Part shown: positions 59,661 through 64,000 of the stretch, piece by piece | How positions within the stretch are numbered: the first letter of the stretch is position 1 | Layout of the letters: each line of letters opens with the position of its first letter | NCBI RefSeq assembly: GCF_008831285.2 | Contig: NC_045144.1 | Coordinates: 2,968,268-3,032,267, forward strand | DNA from: Nymphaea colorata | Lineage: Eukaryota > Streptophyta > Magnoliopsida > Nymphaeales > Nymphaeaceae | Length of the DNA: 64,000 bases | Reading direction: 5' to 3' | Position numbers and translations under genes: made by a program | Notes under the pieces: generated by a model | Databases searched by the model: none | The model's input: only the letters and a program-made list of their open reading frames with translations | Told to the model about the DNA's origin: nothing

Positions 59661-60607
59661 TAAACCATTCTCTAAAGATTCTCATTCATTAGCAACATAG
59701 GTTCTTATCTTTAGACTGAAAACTAAATTTTACTGGAACACAAGTACCCAAAAAAATATAAAAAAAGGAGTAAATATGCAACCTCTCAATCACAACCACA
59801 ATAATGTAGATCAGAACCTAGAATATTCCAAGTGTATAATTGATGAAACATTGAAAAAATCAAAGAATAAAATAACAAAATAAACAAAATTAAAAGAATA
59901 ATTGAAAAAGAATATTGCAGTCGTCAAGACATCTAGTTCGAAGACCTTCCTAGTAGGGGATTTTCGGGAATGCAAGAAAATTTTTAAAAGAGAAAGCCCC
60001 GCATAGATATGTAAGCATGTAATTATGATCAGAAAAGTTAAAATAAATCACATTATACACACATCCTCAAAGATGAAGTATTTAGCAAAAAGCAAAAGGA
60101 ATGGAACATCCCTCATGTGGATGATCGAAAGACACAACATCAATGGCTTTATGAAGAGCTTGACCACTTGTAGATGATCAGACTATATTACAATGAAACA
60201 TTGCCATCGACCATCCAAAAGATAGATGTTTTGGATGCACAAGTTATGAGTCACCATGGAATTAGATTATCCCTAGTGACATCCTTTTCATGACATTGGT
60301 AGTTGATACCATCGAAGGCCAGTGGAAAAGAATCCCTCTTGCAAATTCGAGGTGGCCACTAATAGCAGCAATATGCAAACAATATTTTGAACTAGAATTT
60401 GCTACTTGATTATTAATGGCTTCATCTCCTCATGAAACACTTTTAAATGCACTAGGTTTCTGCCCATCTCTGCCCCAAAAAGCTTGGGGACCCTTCAGTG
60501 AAAGAATGGTGGAAAGCGATGAATATATAGTGAGAGGCAATGGTTATGCCCAGGCATCAACATTTGTATCCATTATTTCTATGATTTGCTAGTGGATTTG
60601 TAGATTT
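59661..60607. other. non-coding stretch
   Basis: AT-rich with no supported gene. Confidence 0.5.
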
Positions 60608-61267
60608 GAAAATCTTCACAAAACTGGAAAGAGAAGCTAAAGGCTCTATCGTTATCATTAGTTTCCTTCTTTTAAATCTTCAAATATGCTCCATCATTTT
60701 CTTATGGAATGACATTTCTGTCCTTAGTTCTTTCATGCCACAAAAGATTTTGCATTCAAATTTGGAGATATGTTTCAGCCTATTGGAAAGATAAGATATT
60801 TTTTCTCCTTGTTAGGGTTGAATATTGTGAGCTATTCAAATGAGATTTTCTTAATCGACATTTTTCATCATTATCTTTTCTTGCAATACGAATTTTAACA
60901 TGCATCCGAAAAACAAATGCAAGACATCCATGATTAAGGAAAGATGATAAATTTGTTAGCTAAAATATGATTGTAGCCAATGCATTGACCAGAGCATTTA
61001 GATATGATATTTTATAATCTAGTAACCTATATGTTAATTAAAAAATCTGAACAAAAGTGGAAACAATTTCTACTAGTTCTATTGCTATCATTACGTTCCT
61101 TCTTTTTCAAATTCAAATCCACACCTTCCTTTTTTTGTAGATTGACCTTTCTATTTTGGCCTTCATATCATGAAAAGATTAATTGCCACCTTCAGATTTT
61201 TCATTTGAGCTTATTGAAAAGCTATGATATCTTCTTCTCTTGTTGAGTATCAATATTGCAAGCTGTT
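60608..61267. repeat. diverged direct duplication of about 230 bp
   Basis: 60608-60840 and 61035-61267 align along their length: AAAATCTTCACAAAACTGG with AAAATCTGAACAAAAGTGG, GTTTCCTTCTTTTAAAT with GTTCCTTCTTTTTCAAAT, TATTGGAAAGATAAGATAT with TATTGAAAAGCTATGATAT, and TTGAATATTGTGAGCTATT with ATCAATATTGCAAGCTGTT. The offset is about 427 bp. No coding content is recognised. Confidence 0.75.
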
Positions 61268-62810
61268 TGTAAAGACCCCAAAATTTCACCATGACTAAAT
61301 GACCATTTTAAGATTTTAAACTGAGCTTTCATAAGTGATTTCAAATGTAGGAGTTGGCCATCTAAAATTATAGTCAAATTCACCTCATTTAGACACGTGA
61401 CCTAGACCATGATCACTTGGTTGCCATCATTTTGATAGATAGCCCCTGAATGATAGGAATACTCAAAGACCTTGGTATTCATTTAGAAAAAACTCAAATA
61501 AATTAACTCTTAGCATACAACTCTCTAGGAGTAGTTGGAGTCAGCTCACTGACCTTTTTTACCGACCCTAGTCAACTCACCCCAGCTCCAACTAAGCTCA
61601 TTGGAACCTCAGACTACAAATTTTAGCTCAAGTGTATATCCTTAAATTCAAACAAGCTCATGACTAGCTCAAGTATTCCTACACTTACTTTATGCTTTTA
61701 ACTAACTTGTAGATTTTTACTGAGTTCATCCTATTTTGAGTTCAACTTGTTTTGAAGGTTCTAAGAGAACATTATATGTCCAGTCTATTGGGGGCTTGAA
61801 TTGAATATGAGGACAATCCAATGGAGTGAGTTGAAACCAAGTTAGGATCATGTTCACCAAGTTTAAATCTGTATTTCCTTAGTTTGTTTTGGGTTCATCC
61901 TGCTTTGAGTTCAATTTAGTTCTCCTATATTTTTCAGTGTTTGAGCCGAAGTTGTGCTCAATTTGACGGAATGAGCTAAAATAAAGCTGGGATCATGTTC
62001 ATCATGGGTTTCCATTAGTTCACATTGAGTTCATTAATCTCAATTTGAGTTCAATTCTGTACCCAATTATCTAGACCTCATTTCCAGTACTTGCTACAAT
62101 CTATGATTGTTATTGGTCTCATTTAAACTAAATTAGATCAAAATTTTTATTGTTTATCATATCCTTATCAATAAATGGCTGATCTAGGCATTCCTAGCTC
62201 TACAAGTGTAAATTCCAATGAGGACTTGATTTTTCAAAGTGTCCCAGTTTCCCTTTACAAGTTTGACATTTAAAGATGGTAGTATTAGAAAAAATTTCTA
62301 GAGCAATATGAGGGGATTTTTTGGAGGACATTTTAAGTAGATCGGACATAAAAAGTAGGCCCACAAGCCTATCTAGTTAGATTGAAAAACATTTAGATCC
62401 CTAAAATCACATAGAGGGGTAAAATAGTCATTTTTATTTGAGCCATATCCGTTTGTACAAACAAAAGACATCTGCCATGTATACTCTAGTTTATAGTTTC
62501 CTTTGACTCCTTGAGCTTTAGCGCAATTCACATCTATGATTGATGCATATTTGTGTCGAACACTTATGCTAGGGGTAAAACAATCATTTCCTCAATCATA
62601 TTTCTCTACATAAAATCAAGTTATATCTTGCATATACCTAAGTTTATTGCTTTCTATGATTTCTAGAACTTCAAATTGAACCAAATCTATGATTTGAGCA
62701 TGTTTTAATGCTAGATCAAACCTACGAATAAAAAAAAGTCATCTTCTTTTGATCTGTATTTTCTATCTTAACCTACATTACCTAAGTTCATCAAGTTTAT
62801 CATTTTCACT
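61268..62810. other. gypsy-LTR-like sequence, unclosed
   Basis: TGTAAAGACCCCAAAATTTC at 61268 resembles the start of plant Ty3/gypsy LTRs. The next 1.2 kb is non-coding and repeats GAGTTCA and TTGAGTTCAAT words. No partner LTR is inside the window. Confidence 0.4.
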
Positions 62811-64000
62811 TCTCCAATGATCCAGTTTGAAATCCCTTTTTCATTTCAAAACACAACAGGTGATAGAGATTTACAACTCATGTGTCCTTTTGAGTCTTTT
62901 ACCCATAACTAAGGACAATACAAGCATTTCCTCTTCAATGATATCATTTTGCAGTTGGGTTATATGTCATATATACCCAGGTTTATAATATTTGAAGCAT
63001 CATTATAATCCCTTTATCCACATTTTGTAGATCACTCATCACATCAAATATCCATTTTCTACCACATTAGTATTGTCATCCAGATCTTGTATATGGAATT
63101 CTGATACAAATCACCCATATCAAATATCCATTTTCTAGGAATTTTCACTAGATTCATACTTTTATCCGAATCTCAAAACCATACCCTGGATATATTTTCT
63201 AGATTTTTTGGATTCAGATCTTGATATGAATCTCAGAACCATGTTCTAGTAGAAGTCTATATACATAAAATGTGCTTATATGTAAGAAATGTCATACTTA
63301 ATTTCATGGAATAAGCCAGATGTTAATCCTGAACAAATGCCCAAGACATGCAGAATTCTGATATGAGCACTCTAGTTTAGATACAATCAGCATGTGTGTT
63401 CATTTGGCTCTGAAACAAACATTTTTTGGTTTTCATTCAAGTGTAATATAAAGTTTTAAATTTTTATCATATCGTTTGCTTAAAGACTCTTCACCAAAGA
63501 AAGTTTAGTACTGTTTCTAAAGTTAGAGAGAAGTCTACCCTGGCCACTATAAATACCCATTTAGAATGGGGGTTTCTAAAACGCAAATTCCAAGATAATC
63601 TTGCATAAGAGTTGGAAAATTCCTAACAAATGCTTTTAAAAAGTTATACCTTGGTAAAAATGGTCTTCTGGCCAAAACTTTTTTGTCAATATGTCCAAGT
63701 TAGGGCCAAGCCTGACTTTCAAAGCACAGTTTGTGAGACAAATCATGCTGAGTAGAAGGGCACATGTCAAAGGATGTCAGCATCTAGGTAGTTTCTTTTT
63801 CCACCCTCTTTATCTTTTCTTATTTACAATTTAGTTCTTTGCTTTCTTAGTTTTCTTAGAAGCATGCTTAGGTTTTTCTTTTTCTACATTTGCTTGCTTA
63901 TGTTAGTTTATTTCTTCTTTAGTTCTTACATTTGTTTATTTCTCCAAGCATACCCTAATTTAGTGAATTTTTCTTTAAATATGTTTAGGTCCCGATGTGA
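62811..64000 (+). repeat. 1.2-kb non-coding repeat (copy 2, runs off the window)
   Basis: Nearly identical to 48896-50117 in copia element 2, with scattered substitutions and a deletion of about 24 bp near 63700. The left limit is shared at CCAAYGATCYAG. The right end is cut by the window, so it is unknown whether copia protease sequence follows here too. Confidence 0.93.

Overview
This is a window of a flowering-plant nuclear genome. It is AT-rich and repeat-dense, with intron-type splice signals, TATA and poly(A) signals, Ty1/copia and Ty3/gypsy remnants, a plant-type LINE, PIF/Harbinger sequences, and two genes from plant families: a STIG1-like secreted cysteine-rich peptide and a PLS-class pentatricopeptide-repeat (PPR) protein. 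The sequence alone does not identify the species. Nothing suggests bacterial or organellar DNA, and there is no operon, CRISPR array or rRNA.

Layout. 1-7.0 kb is intergenic DNA with several local tandem duplications. 7.03-7.65 kb is a compact STIG1-like gene (+) with TATA box and poly(A) signal. 9.4-11.1 kb (-) holds exon-like fragments: one resembles the dinucleotide-binding segment of malic enzyme, and two belong to an unrecognised protein. 11.9-13.9 kb (-) is a decayed retroelement-like stretch. 15.3-17.8 kb (-) is an intronless E-class PPR gene of 816 codons, the best gene in the window.

18.58-24.24 kb is a defective copia element with a 5-bp target duplication (GTCTA). Its 3' LTR is split by a second insertion, which itself carries a third element with long inverted repeats and an 8-9 bp target duplication. 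25.6-26.8 kb carries convergent exon-like signals: a terminal exon on + and a GC-rich three-exon block on -. 27.1-30.5 kb is a degenerate LINE (+). 32.2-34.6 kb (-) holds remnants of both proteins of a PIF/Harbinger transposon. 35.24-36.20 kb is a non-autonomous Harbinger-type element (TAA target duplication) filled with a polypurine minisatellite.

36.2-48.0 kb is mostly non-genic, with minisatellites and a gypsy gag remnant. 48.04-53.62 kb is a second complete-outline copia element (GGAAA target duplication) with unusual LTR ends, lost catalytic residues, and a gag region replaced by a 1.2-kb non-coding repeat that recurs at 62.8-64.0 kb. 57.8-59.7 kb is a diverged inverted duplication. The remainder is gypsy-like or unassigned repeat DNA.

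The two confident genes are independent, and no multi-gene system links them. I found no convincing new biological system. The most interesting structures are the three-level nest, the polypurine Harbinger element, the chimeric copia element and the inverted duplication.
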